From Alistipes finegoldii DSM 17242 (lineage in GTDB: Bacteria; Bacteroidota; Bacteroidia; Bacteroidales; Rikenellaceae), in contig NC_018011.1 of NCBI RefSeq assembly GCF_000265365.1, forward strand, positions 310,001 through 374,000: a stretch of DNA of 64,000 bases. Direction: 5' to 3'. Numbering within the stretch: position 1 is the first letter of the stretch; every line of letters begins with the position of its first letter. Shown piece by piece: positions 45,436 through 54,779 of the stretch. The translations under genes and the position numbers were made by a program. The notes under the pieces were generated by a model. It was not told where the DNA came from. It searched no databases and saw only the letters and a list, made by a program, of their open reading frames with translations.

Positions 45436-47925
45436 TCAGTCCATCTTAAAAGTCACGATCGTAATGCCCGCCCCGCCGCGGTCGGCATGCTCGTCCTTGG
45501 CGCTTTCGACCTCAGGAACCGTGCGCAGATAGCGGCGGATCTCCTCTTTCAAGGCCCCCGTACCCTTGCCGTGGAGAATCGAAACCGACCCCACGCCCAC
45601 CATCAAGGCGTCATCGACGAAATCCTGCACGGCGTCCAGCGCTTCGGCGGCGCGCATGCCCCGCACGTCGATATGGTCCCTGAAATTGAGTTTGCGGGCC
45701 GAAATATCGACCGAGACCACCGTACGGGCCGTCTGCGGGCGCGTCGCTTCGCGGAACTCGCTGTTCGACACCACGGTCAGCAGTTTCTTGTCTACCGTAG
45801 TAAGTATCTGACCGAAGGCGACCTGCACTTTCTTCCCCTTGACCGACTGCACCACGCCGACCATATCCTGCCCGGCCATGCGGACCTTGGAACCGGTTTC
45901 GACCTCGCGGGGTTTGGGCGGTTCGGGGGCGGCGGCCGCCTGCGCTTCGCCGCGCTGGGTTTTGCGCTCGATGCGCCGCTGGCGGCGGCGTTCGATGCGC
46001 TCGATCTCACGGGCCACCTGCGCGTCCTTCTCGGCCGTATCGGCCTGCTCGACCGCATCGCGGAAGTCGTCCAGCTCGCGGCGCGCCAGCCGCGTCAGCT
46101 CTTTTTCGGCCTGCGCTTCGCGGATGGTCCTGATCGTATTCTCGATCTGCTTGTTGGCGTCGGCGATCAACCGCTGGGCCTCCTGCTTGGCCTTTTTCAG
46201 AATCTCCTGCCGCTCGGATTTGATCTTCGCCAACTGCTCGGCGTAAGTCTGCTCCAGCTCTTCGACCTTGCGGTCCGTCAGGCGGATGCGGTCGCGTTTC
46301 TGTTCCCAGTAATGTTTGTCACGGGCGATTTCGCGCAGCTGCTTTTCGATGTTGATATGGTCGCTGCCGGCCTTCTCGCCCGCAATGCGGATAATCTCTT
46401 CCGGCAGGCCGATCTTGCGGGCGATCTCCACGGCGAACGAACTGCCGGGCTTGCCCGTTTCGAGCCGGAACAGCGGCCGGATATGCTGCACGTCGAACAT
46501 CATGGCGCCGTTGGCGATGCCTTCGGTGTTCGACGCATAATACTTGATATTGGCGTAATGGGTCGTGATAACACCGTAGCACCCCTTGGCCAGCAGGCGT
46601 TCGAGGATGGCTTCGGCGATGGCGCCGCCGATGACCGGCTCGGTACCCGACCCGAATTCGTCGATCAGCACCAGCGTCGCGGAGGAGGCTCCGGCCAGCA
46701 TGTTCTTCATGTTGAGCAGGTGCGACGAGTAGGTCGAAAGATCGTCGTCGATCGACTGCTCGTCGCCGATGTCGATGAAGATCGACCGGAACACGGGCAG
46801 TTCGGAGACTTCCGACGCCGGCACGAGGAATCCGCACTGGAACATATACTGCACGATGCCCGTGGTTTTCAGGCAGACCGACTTGCCGCCCGCGTTGGGC
46901 CCCGAAATGACGAGGATATGCTTGCGACGGTCCAGCTGCATGTCGAGCGGCACGACCTCGCGGCCCTGCGCCCGGAGCGTCTGCTGCAGCAAGGGATGGC
47001 GGGCGTTTTTCAGCATCAGCCGGTCGTCGGTCGAGACGATCGGCTTCACGCAGCCGTTCTCCGAGGCCCAGCGCCCTTTGGCGCGCAGCATGTCGATCTC
47101 GGCGAGGTAATCGCCCGAATCGGCGATCAGCTCCGCATCGGGACGCACCGAATCGGTGAACTCCGAGAGGATGCGGACAATCTCGCGCCGCTCAGCGTAT
47201 TCCAGTTCGCGCAGTTCGTTGTTGATCTCCACCACCTCGACCGGCTCGACGTAGAACGTGCGTCCGGTAGCCGACTCGTCGTGGATGAAGCCCTGCAGTT
47301 TGCGCTTGTTGGCCGCGGCGACCGGAATCACGGCTTTGCCTTCGCGGATCGAAATCTGGGCGTCGGCATCGACGATGCCGGCGTTCTTGGCGGCCGACAG
47401 CACGGCCTGCAGACGTTTGGCGGCCTGTCCCTCGCGTTCGCGGACGGCGCGCCGGATCTCCAGCAGACCGGGCGAAGCGTTGTCCTTCACGTTGCCGAAA
47501 CGATCGACGATGGCGTCGATCCGCTGCACGATTTCGGGAAAGGCCGCGACGCCGCGGCTGCGGGCGTGAAGCGCCGGATATTGTTCTTCGCGGTTGAGAA
47601 TGAACGCGACGATGCCGCCGACGACCGTCAGCGCACGATGCAGCGTCACCACTTCCTCGACGTCGAGGAATGAGCCTTCGACGCGCAACTTGGCGACGAT
47701 ATGATCGACGTCGGGATACTCCCCGCCGGGAAATTCGTGTTCCATATCGAGCAGCAGACGCATCTCGTCGGCAAGCGTCAGCCGCCGGGCGATCTCGCGC
47801 GCCGAGGTCGAAAAGGTCTCGCCGGCCAGCCGCGCACAGGCGGCACGCATGGTACAGCGCGCCGCAACCTGTTCACGAAGCCGGTCGAAGCCGATCTTCT
47901 GCTCGAAGTTTGCAGGATAAATCAT
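45436..47925 (-). CDS. mutS2: Endonuclease MutS2
   Basis: 829 residues without the MutS mismatch-recognition domain. Lever and clamp helices are followed by an ABC ATPase (Walker A ISGPNAGGKS at about 343, Walker B LVLIDEFGSGTEP). A long basic coiled coil (about 520-640) comes next, then a KOW-like segment and a C-terminal Smr nuclease domain (about 755-829, DVRGMRAAEAL, LHGKGTGALK). Suppresses recombination and rescues collided ribosomes in other bacteria. Part of the amidase-mlaD-mutS2 group, 21 bp after mlaD. Confidence 0.95.
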   Translation of the reverse strand: MIYPANFEQKIGFDRLREQVAARCTMRAACARLAGETFSTSAREIARRLTLADEMRLLLDMEHEFPGGEYPDVDHIVAKLRVEGSFLDVEEVVTLHRALTVVGGIVAFILNREEQYPALHARSRGVAAFPEIVQRIDAIVDRFGNVKDNASPGLLEIRRAVREREGQAAKRLQAVLSAAKNAGIVDADAQISIREGKAVIPVAAANKRKLQGFIHDESATGRTFYVEPVEVVEINNELRELEYAERREIVRILSEFTDSVRPDAELIADSGDYLAEIDMLRAKGRWASENGCVKPIVSTDDRLMLKNARHPLLQQTLRAQGREVVPLDMQLDRRKHILVISGPNAGGKSVCLKTTGIVQYMFQCGFLVPASEVSELPVFRSIFIDIGDEQSIDDDLSTYSSHLLNMKNMLAGASSATLVLIDEFGSGTEPVIGGAIAEAILERLLAKGCYGVITTHYANIKYYASNTEGIANGAMMFDVQHIRPLFRLETGKPGSSFAVEIARKIGLPEEIIRIAGEKAGSDHINIEKQLREIARDKHYWEQKRDRIRLTDRKVEELEQTYAEQLAKIKSERQEILKKAKQEAQRLIADANKQIENTIRTIREAQAEKELTRLARRELDDFRDAVEQADTAEKDAQVAREIERIERRRQRRIERKTQRGEAQAAAAPEPPKPREVETGSKVRMAGQDMVGVVQSVKGKKVQVAFGQILTTVDKKLLTVVSNSEFREATRPQTARTVVSVDISARKLNFRDHIDVRGMRAAEALDAVQDFVDDALMVGVGSVSILHGKGTGALKEEIRRYLRTVPEVESAKDEHADRGGAGITIVTFKMD

Positions 47926-47946
47926 GGTGCTATGTCGGGTAGAGGG

Positions 47947-48948
47947 CTACCGCAGCCGCCTGAGCGAATCGCGCTCGGCTTTCTCGGCGGCCTTCGCGGC
48001 CTTCCGGTCGGCCCGCTCCTTCATCTTCTCAGGGTTGCGCCCGAAGAGCGAAAGATGGACGTAACGGCCCGGATACTGTTTGACGTCGGCCAGCAGTGCG
48101 GAGAGATTCTCGCTGGCCCGGTTGAGCGAATCGTAAAGTTCGGGATCGTTCATCAGCTTGCCCACCGTGCCCTCGCCCTGCGCGATGCGGGCCACCAGAT
48201 CGTCGAGATGCCCGACAGTCTGCGAAAGTTTGACGGCGAACTCCTCTTCGGAGAACTGCGCGACGACCCGGTCTACATTGCCGATGATGCTGTCCACGCG
48301 CTGGGCGTTGTCGCCGAGCATGTCGGAGAACTTCGAAAGGTTCTCCAGCGCGCTTTTCAGGTTGTTTTTCTCGGCGGAAAGTATCTGCGCCATGTCGCCC
48401 GTCACGGAGTTGAGGTTGCCGAGCGTCCCGGCGATATTGCCGGCGTTGTCCTCCATCAGCCTGTTGAGGTTGTCGAGCGCACGCGACAGATCGCCGGTGA
48501 GCTGCGAGACTTTCTGCTTGAAGAAATCCAGCTCCGAACCGGCCATGTCCATCAGGTCGCGGTCGCGGCTCGCCCGCAGCGTATCCCCCTTGTGCAGGTA
48601 GGTGTCGGCCCTGCCGTAGGTTATTTCGATCGCCTTGGCGCCCATCAGCCCGTTGCTGAAAATCTTGGCTTCCGAATCGGTCGGAATGCGGTATTCGCGC
48701 TTGATGGTGAACCGCAGCACGACTTTGTCGCTGCGGGCGGGGTCGAACGACAGACCCGTCACCGAACCGATCTTGACGCCCTTCATCATGATCGGCGAAG
48801 CGTTCTGCACGCCGTTGATCTGGTCGTAAGCCGCATAATATTCGACATTGCGGCTGAAAATATCGAATCCTTTCAGAAAGCGAATACCCGCCCATGCGAC
48901 GCCGATCATCGCCACGGCGAAAATTCCGATCTTAACTTCCCTTTTCAT
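47947..48948 (-). CDS. MlaD/MCE-family lipid transport protein
   Basis: 333 residues: an N-terminal anchor helix (EVKIGIFAVAMIGVAWAG), an MCE domain (about 38-115, QINGVQNASPIMMKGVKIGSV), then a long helical region. Predicted periplasmic part of a phospholipid transport system linking inner and outer membranes; no ABC partners (MlaE/F) are present in this window. Between the amidase (13 bp) and mutS2 (21 bp). Confidence 0.92.
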   Translation of the reverse strand: MKREVKIGIFAVAMIGVAWAGIRFLKGFDIFSRNVEYYAAYDQINGVQNASPIMMKGVKIGSVTGLSFDPARSDKVVLRFTIKREYRIPTDSEAKIFSNGLMGAKAIEITYGRADTYLHKGDTLRASRDRDLMDMAGSELDFFKQKVSQLTGDLSRALDNLNRLMEDNAGNIAGTLGNLNSVTGDMAQILSAEKNNLKSALENLSKFSDMLGDNAQRVDSIIGNVDRVVAQFSEEEFAVKLSQTVGHLDDLVARIAQGEGTVGKLMNDPELYDSLNRASENLSALLADVKQYPGRYVHLSLFGRNPEKMKERADRKAAKAAEKAERDSLRRLR

Positions 48949-48961
48949 ATCTCGTATGTTT

Positions 48962-50251
48962 TTATTTCACGATCCGAGTTCCCCGGCAGCTCACCACAAA
49001 GGCGTCGGGGAAGACCTTGCGCACCGCCGCCAGTTGTTTCTGCGCCGCAGCGCGGGTCTCGTATTCGCCGACGCAATACTTATAACGGTATTTGCCGTCG
49101 GCCGTATATTGTTTCACCTTGCCGCGGTAGCTCTTGAACCGCGCGGACGAAGCCGGCACGGTCTGGGGGCTGGCCAGCACCTGCACGGTATAGCGCAGCG
49201 GCTGCGCGTCCTGTTTCGGAGCCGGCTGCTTCGGGGTTTCGGCTTTCGGCGTCTCACGCTTCGGGGCGCCGGCCTTGGGAGTCTCCGTTTTCGGCGTCTG
49301 CGTTTCGGACGTCTCCCGCTCTGCCGGCGCAGTCACGGATTCGGATTTGGCGGCGGAGTCCTTCGCCCCCGCCTTTCCGCCGGCCCCGCGCACAGGCTCC
49401 TTGCCGACGACCACTTGCTCCGGTTTCTGCTCCGGCTTAGGCGCCGCAGCGGCCTCCTCTTCGGCGTTGCGCGTTTCGAGCACATAGGCCGAATAGTTCT
49501 TCACGCCCTCGTAAATCGAACGGGCGATCTCGGTCTGGCCCTTCTCCGACTTCATGTAGGCAGCCTCCTGCGAATTGGAGAGGAATCCGATCTCGGTCAG
49601 CACGCCCGGCATGTCGGTCGCATAGAGCACGCGCAGCAGCTGGGGTTTGATGCCCCGCGAATGGCGGCCCGCCTTCAGGTAGTTGTTCTGAATGCAGCGC
49701 GCGATGGCCATGCTGTATTCGCCGTAGGTGAACTGCAGGTTCTGGATATAGGCCCGCACGATGGCCGCCGTACGTTCGTCGGACATGTCGATCAGGTCCT
49801 CGCGGTTGTTCTCGAACAGCGCGTTTTCGTTGTAACGCTGCTCCTTGGGGCTTTCGCCCATGATCAGCGTCTCGACGCCGCGCGCGGCCGTGGACTTGGC
49901 CGCATTGACATGGATCGAAATGAAGAGGTCGCCGCCGGCCTTGTTGGCGATGTCGGCGCGCGCCTGCAGGTCTTTCGCCTTGTCGGGTCCCAGCGCCTTG
50001 TCCGTCTTGCGCGTATAGACCACCTTCACGCCGGGCATGCCCTCCTCGATCATTTTGCCGAGCTTGAGAGCCACCTTCAGCGTCAGGTCCTTTTCGCTGG
50101 TTCCGCCGTAGTGCGCACCGGGATCGTTGCCGCCGTGACCGGGGTCGATCACCACAACTTCGACTCCGTGCGCAATATTCCCGGCCGATGCCGCGTTCGT
50201 AAGAACGGTTACGGCCGCAAATGCGAATAACAGGAACAGTCGTGTGCGCAT
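48962..50251 (-). CDS. N-acetylmuramoyl-L-alanine amidase with SPOR domain
   Basis: 429 residues. Signal peptide (to about ASA23), Amidase_3 domain with zinc ligands in DPGHGG (His39), TSEKDL (Glu53) and ISIHVNAA, and catalytic Glu in LTEIGFLSN. A Lys/Pro/Thr linker with repeated PKxETPK units (about 305-345) leads to a C-terminal SPOR domain (about 352-429) that binds denuded septal glycan. Cleaves peptidoglycan stems during daughter-cell separation. Divergent from the LptD gene. Confidence 0.93.
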   Translation of the reverse strand: MRTRLFLLFAFAAVTVLTNAASAGNIAHGVEVVVIDPGHGGNDPGAHYGGTSEKDLTLKVALKLGKMIEEGMPGVKVVYTRKTDKALGPDKAKDLQARADIANKAGGDLFISIHVNAAKSTAARGVETLIMGESPKEQRYNENALFENNREDLIDMSDERTAAIVRAYIQNLQFTYGEYSMAIARCIQNNYLKAGRHSRGIKPQLLRVLYATDMPGVLTEIGFLSNSQEAAYMKSEKGQTEIARSIYEGVKNYSAYVLETRNAEEEAAAAPKPEQKPEQVVVGKEPVRGAGGKAGAKDSAAKSESVTAPAERETSETQTPKTETPKAGAPKRETPKAETPKQPAPKQDAQPLRYTVQVLASPQTVPASSARFKSYRGKVKQYTADGKYRYKYCVGEYETRAAAQKQLAAVRKVFPDAFVVSCRGTRIVK

Positions 50252-50291
50252 ATTTAAGAGATCAAGTGTAAGCTTTCTGTAATTTTTTACC

Positions 50292-50299
50292 TATCTTTG
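50292..50299 (+). promoter_or_regulatory. -7 box TATCTTTG of the LptD gene
   Basis: Exact TAnnTTTG, 60 bp before the LptD ATG. The -33 region is a weak CTTTC at about 50273-50277. Confidence 0.65.
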
Positions 50300-50358
50300 T
50301 CGCGCCTGAAAACCCCGCGGGAGGTCGCCGGAGACCTGATTCAGGCGTTTTTGCCGAC

Positions 50359-53256
50359 ATGTCGGCAAAGGTACGAAAAATTATTGGAATTTTGGATAAA
50401 CTTAGGGTAAAATATCTGTTTTCGGCGGCGCTGATCCTGCTCTTCGCCCAGCTGGTGTTCGGCGCGTCCGCACCCCGGAGCGTGTTCGCCGCAGCCGCCC
50501 CGGACAGCACCCGCACCCACGATTCCATTCCGGCATATACCCTTCCGGAAGCCGCGGCCGAAGTTCCCGAAGCCGCCCGCACACGCAGCGAACGTCGCGC
50601 GCAGGCACGGGCCGCCCGCGAGAAAGCCCGCCGCCACGCCGAATTCGAAGCCATGTCGCAGGAGGAGCGCGACTCGATGTTCAGTTCACAGGTCGATTCG
50701 CTCATCGCCCGCCGGGCCGACTCGCTGGCCGGCAGGCAGGCCGACACCGTGGCCCGCGACTCGGTCAAGCGGCCGCGCAAGCCCGGCGCCTTCCTCGACG
50801 ATCCGATTTCGGGCAAGAACAAGGACTCGCTGGTGTACGACGTCCGCAACAAGATGGTCTACATCTACAACGAAGGCGACGTCACCTATCAGAACAGCAA
50901 CCTCAAGGCCGACTACATGCAGATCGACATGAACTCCAAGCTGATCCACGCATACGGCAAACCCGACTCGCTCGAAGGCAAGGCCATCGTCACCAAACCC
51001 GAATTCTCCGACGGCGGCGAAGCCCCCTACAAGATGGACACGATCACCTACAACCTCGAATCGAAGAAGGCCAAGATCAAGGGCGTGGCGACACAGCAGG
51101 GCGACGGCTGGCTGGTGGGCGGCAGCGTCAAGAAGATGCCCGACAACACGATCAACATCGAGAACGGAAAATATACGACCTGCGACGAAACGGACCATCC
51201 GCACTTCTATCTGGCGATGACCAAGGCCAAGGTCATTCCGGGCAAGAAGGTCGTCACGGGGCCGGCCTATCTGGTCATGGAGGACGTGCCGATCTATTTT
51301 CTGGGCATTCCCGAAGGCTTCTTCCCGATCAGTTCGGGTCCCAAGTCGGGTCTGCTGATGCCCACCTACGGCGAAGAGTACACCAAGGGATTCTTCCTGC
51401 GCGATCTGGGCTACTACTTCACGCTGGGCGATTACGCCGATCTGGCCGTCCGCGGCGGTATCTACACGCTCGGTTCGTGGGAGGCGTCGGCCGCATCGCG
51501 CTACATCAAGCGCTACAAGTACAGCGGCAGTTTCAACATGCAGTACTCGAACATCAAGACGGGAGAGAAAGGCGAACCCGACTATATCAAGCAGAGCAAC
51601 TTCCGCATCCAGTGGACCCATTCGCAGGACCCCAAGGCCAACCCCGGTTCGACCTTCTCGGCGTCGGTGAACTTCGCCACCAGCGGTTACAGCAAGTATT
51701 CGGCGACCAACCTCAACGACATTCTCGCCACGCAGACCAACTCGTCGATCGCCTATTCGAAGAACTGGGCCGGCACACCGTTCTCGCTCTCGGCGAACAT
51801 GTCCATTTCGCAGAACTCGCAGAACAAGACCATTTCGGTAACCCTGCCCACGCTGGTCTTCAACGTCTCGCGCTTCTACCCCTTCAAACGCAAGGAGAAA
51901 ACCGGCAAGGACCGCTGGTACGAGAAGATTTCGATGCAGTACACGGGTAAAATGACCAACTCGGTGAGCACCACCGAGGACAAAATATTCTCGAAGGAGA
52001 CGCTCGACAACATGAAGAACGGCATCGAACACAACATCCCGGTTTCGGCGTCGTTCAACCTCTTCAACTACATCAACATCTCGCCGTCGGCCAACTACAA
52101 CGAGAAGTGGTATTTCAAAAAGGTCGAGCTGGAATGGAATCCCGTCACCAACAGCGTCGACACGCTGCCGGCACAGTACGGCTTCTACCGTCTATACAAC
52201 TACAACTTCAGCGTCTCGACATCGACGACCGTGTACGGCATGTACGACTTCACCAAAAAACGCCGCGACCGCAAGATTCAGGCAATCCGCCATACGATCA
52301 CGCCGTCGATCGGATTCTCGTACGCCCCGGACTTCGGCGATCCCAAATACGGCTATCAGAGCAACTACCAGTCCGATTCGACCGGTACGTTCCGCCCCTA
52401 TTCGCCCTATTCGGTCAATGCCTACGGCGTCCCCAGTTCGGGACGTTCGATGTCGATGAACTTCTCGCTGTCGCAGAACCTCGAAATGAAGGTGCTGAGC
52501 AAGCGCGACACCTCAGGCGTCAAGAAGATCAAACTGATCGACGAGCTGCGGCTCAGCGGTTCGTATAACTTTCTGGCCGACTCGATGGGACTCTCGACCA
52601 TCCCCATCTCGTTCCGCACCACGCTGTTCGGCAACTTCGGCATCAACCTCTCGGCGACGCTCAACCTCTACAAGCTGACCCCCGACGGAAAACTGTACGA
52701 CAAGCTCTTCCTTCCGGGACGTATCGAATCGACGGGCTGGTCGTTCGGCTACACCTTCAAATCGCGTCAGGACCGTACGGAACGCGCCATCAACGACATC
52801 ACGAGCATTCCGCCCGAATACATGAACCCGTTCTACGACCCCTACGGCAACATGGACCCCGTACTGCGAAGGCAGTACATGGCCCAAACCTATTACGACT
52901 TCTCGCTGCCGTGGAACTTCGGTTTCAACTACACGGTCAACTACTCCATATCGCGGGGAAATTATCCGCCCAAAGGCTATAAAAAGAACATTACGCAGAC
53001 GATCGGCTTCAACGGCAGCGTCAATCTGACGCCGAAGACGGGCGTCACGTTCCAAGGCGGTTACGACATCAAGCAAAACAAGCTGACGACCTCGTCGGTC
53101 TCCATTTCGCGCGACCTGCACTGCTGGCAGATGTCCTTTTCATGGATTCCGTTCGGCTACCACCGCAGCTGGAGTTTCAACATCGGCGTCAAGGCGGCGT
53201 CGCTCTCCGACCTCAAATACGACAAGAGTCAGAGTATGTACGACAATATGTACTAA
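50359..53256 (+). CDS. LPS assembly outer membrane protein LptD-like
   Basis: 965 residues. An N-terminal hydrophobic segment (about 20-40) is followed by a charged Ala/Arg/Glu linker, then an OstA/LptA-like domain (about 150-280, VYDVRNKMVYIYNEGDVTYQNSNLKADYMQ-type repeats) and a large beta barrel. This is the Bacteroidetes form of LptD, which inserts lipopolysaccharide into the outer leaflet. It lacks obvious paired disulfide cysteines as in E. coli LptD. It stands alone on the plus strand, ended by a strong hairpin. Confidence 0.88.
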   Translation: MSAKVRKIIGILDKLRVKYLFSAALILLFAQLVFGASAPRSVFAAAAPDSTRTHDSIPAYTLPEAAAEVPEAARTRSERRAQARAAREKARRHAEFEAMSQEERDSMFSSQVDSLIARRADSLAGRQADTVARDSVKRPRKPGAFLDDPISGKNKDSLVYDVRNKMVYIYNEGDVTYQNSNLKADYMQIDMNSKLIHAYGKPDSLEGKAIVTKPEFSDGGEAPYKMDTITYNLESKKAKIKGVATQQGDGWLVGGSVKKMPDNTINIENGKYTTCDETDHPHFYLAMTKAKVIPGKKVVTGPAYLVMEDVPIYFLGIPEGFFPISSGPKSGLLMPTYGEEYTKGFFLRDLGYYFTLGDYADLAVRGGIYTLGSWEASAASRYIKRYKYSGSFNMQYSNIKTGEKGEPDYIKQSNFRIQWTHSQDPKANPGSTFSASVNFATSGYSKYSATNLNDILATQTNSSIAYSKNWAGTPFSLSANMSISQNSQNKTISVTLPTLVFNVSRFYPFKRKEKTGKDRWYEKISMQYTGKMTNSVSTTEDKIFSKETLDNMKNGIEHNIPVSASFNLFNYINISPSANYNEKWYFKKVELEWNPVTNSVDTLPAQYGFYRLYNYNFSVSTSTTVYGMYDFTKKRRDRKIQAIRHTITPSIGFSYAPDFGDPKYGYQSNYQSDSTGTFRPYSPYSVNAYGVPSSGRSMSMNFSLSQNLEMKVLSKRDTSGVKKIKLIDELRLSGSYNFLADSMGLSTIPISFRTTLFGNFGINLSATLNLYKLTPDGKLYDKLFLPGRIESTGWSFGYTFKSRQDRTERAINDITSIPPEYMNPFYDPYGNMDPVLRRQYMAQTYYDFSLPWNFGFNYTVNYSISRGNYPPKGYKKNITQTIGFNGSVNLTPKTGVTFQGGYDIKQNKLTTSSVSISRDLHCWQMSFSWIPFGYHRSWSFNIGVKAASLSDLKYDKSQSMYDNMY

Positions 53257-53286
53257 ACGTACAAAAGCCGCCGCCCGTCCGGAAAA

Positions 53287-53318
53287 TGGAAACGCCCTGC
53301 CGAGGCAGGGCGTTTCCA
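53287..53318. terminator. Bidirectional terminator after LptD
   Basis: TGGAAACGCCCTGCC, 2-base loop, GGCAGGGCGTTTCCA: a 15-bp perfect stem between convergent genes. Confidence 0.85.
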
Positions 53319-53361
53319 TATATAATAGGGTGTCCGCACAATCGGGACTGCCCCTGCGGAG

Positions 53362-54234
53362 CTAAATTTTCCGGACTTCAGGTTCTTTGCGGTCGATGTA
53401 GTTCGGATAGCGGAACTGCGGCATGCCGAGCGCCATGACAGCGCAGATACGGCGGTCTCGAAGTCCCAGCATCCGGTTCAGCCCGCCTTTCCCGTCCTGC
53501 CGCACGGCGGTCAGCACGAATCCCATGTAGACCTGACTCACACCGAGCGATTCGGCCGTCAGCGAGGCGTTCTGATAAGCGAGGTTCGCGTCCTCGGCGC
53601 CGAAGCGGCTCTCCTTGGGCGCATGGATGAACAGCACAGCCGTCGCACCCCGCAAAATGCGGTCGACGCCCTGCTCCGCATATTCGCGGCGCATCCGTCT
53701 GAACGCCGGAATGTAACGGTAAACGCCCGGCAGCAGCCGGCTCAGCCAAGGCCGCACGAGCGGGTTAGACAGACGCTTCACGATCCGGCCGAAAACGCCC
53801 AGCGTATATTCGACGATTTCGCGCCGCATAGCGGGGTCCGTCACCAGCGTATAACCCAGCTGGCGGGCGTTGGTCGCCGTCGGCGCGCGGTCGGCGGCGG
53901 CAACGATGCGGTCCAGATACTCCTGCGGCACGGGACGCTGGGAAAAAGCGCGGTTCGAACGCCGCACGGCGAGCAGCAGTTCGACCTGTTCGGGCGTCGG
54001 CAAAGCCGCATAGTCGATCGGATGCACCTTCTCCGCCGGGAAATCGGCATGTTCGACCGCCCCCGTGGGACATGCCGCCGCGCAATGGCCGCAGACGATG
54101 CAGTTTTCGGGTTTATGCAGCGTCACCGCAGCCCCGGCCTTCTCCTGAACGAAAATCTGCGACGGGCACACCTTCACGCAGCGGCCGCAGCGGATGCAGA
54201 TCGCATCATTTACTCGAATCGTATTCTCCATCAT
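53362..54234 (-). CDS. Nitroreductase with N-terminal 2x[4Fe-4S] ferredoxin domain
   Basis: 290 residues from ATG 54234 (MMENTIRV); a TTG three codons upstream is also open. Two ferredoxin motifs, CIRCGRCVKVCP and CIVCGHCAAACPTGAVE, occupy residues about 15-60, followed by an FMN nitroreductase domain (RRSNRAFSQRPVP, APTATNARQLGYT, LGVSQVYMGF). It likely moves electrons from ferredoxin clusters to FMN and an unknown acceptor such as quinone or nitro compounds in the cytoplasm. The start overlaps the promoter of the divergent GNAT gene. Confidence 0.9.
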   Translation of the reverse strand: MMENTIRVNDAICIRCGRCVKVCPSQIFVQEKAGAAVTLHKPENCIVCGHCAAACPTGAVEHADFPAEKVHPIDYAALPTPEQVELLLAVRRSNRAFSQRPVPQEYLDRIVAAADRAPTATNARQLGYTLVTDPAMRREIVEYTLGVFGRIVKRLSNPLVRPWLSRLLPGVYRYIPAFRRMRREYAEQGVDRILRGATAVLFIHAPKESRFGAEDANLAYQNASLTAESLGVSQVYMGFVLTAVRQDGKGGLNRMLGLRDRRICAVMALGMPQFRYPNYIDRKEPEVRKI

Positions 54235-54253
54235 ATCTTTCAAATTTTTTCAA

Positions 54254-54261
54254 TATCTTTG
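54254..54261 (+). promoter_or_regulatory. -7 box TATCTTTG of the GNAT gene
   Basis: Exact TAnnTTTG, 20 bp before the ATG, so the transcript is nearly leaderless. No clear TTTG at -33. Confidence 0.6.
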
Positions 54262-54281
54262 GCATCTATCCGACAAACAGC

Positions 54282-54725
54282 ATGCACCCCATCGTCATCA
54301 AACATTTCAGCGAAATCTCCGCCGCCGAGTACCACCGCATCGTGCAGGCCCGCGAAGCCGTCTTTTTCCTCGAACAGCACATCACCGAACCCGACGCCGA
54401 CGAGGTCGATCCGCAGAGCGTCTTTCTCTGGACGGAGGAGGACGGCCGCGTCGTCGCATTCCTGCGGATCATCCCCGCAGGGATCGTCGGCGCCGAGGCA
54501 TCCGTCGGACGGGTGCTGGTAGACGCCGGTTACCGCCGCCGCGGGTTGTGCCGCCGCCTGATGCACGAAGCCCTGCGGCATATCGCCCGGACGTGGGGTC
54601 CGCAGCCCGTCCGCATCTCGGCGCAGGAGTACCTCGTCGGATTTTACGCATCGCTGGGCTTCGAAGCCGTTTCCGGGACCTACCTCGAAGCCGGCATCCC
54701 GCATGTCAGGATGCTGAGACGGTAA
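54282..54725 (+). CDS. GNAT acetyltransferase, ElaA-like
   Basis: 147 residues from ATG 54282 (MHPIVIKHFSEI). Acetyl-CoA loop GRVLVDAGYRRRGLCRRLM (about 83-101), FLRIIPAG strand and C-terminal FYASLGFEAVSGTYLEAGIPHVRM, as in ElaA. Substrate unknown. Cytoplasmic. Confidence 0.9.
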   Translation: MHPIVIKHFSEISAAEYHRIVQAREAVFFLEQHITEPDADEVDPQSVFLWTEEDGRVVAFLRIIPAGIVGAEASVGRVLVDAGYRRRGLCRRLMHEALRHIARTWGPQPVRISAQEYLVGFYASLGFEAVSGTYLEAGIPHVRMLRR

Positions 54726-54733
54726 CAAAAACA

Positions 54734-54775
54734 ATTCCGGCGGCAAAGGAAATCCCTGCGGCCGGAATCGTTTTT
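54734..54775. terminator. Bidirectional terminator after GNAT / MFS genes
   Basis: ATTCCGGC ... GCCGGAAT with flanking runs of T on the right and A on the left, between convergent genes. An internal part adds base pairs (CGGCAAAGG/CCCTGCGG). Confidence 0.75.
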
Positions 54776-54779
54776 AGGA

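Noticed and set aside
53257..53361. Small RNA after LptD
   Set aside because: The structure is a simple 15-bp terminator stem.
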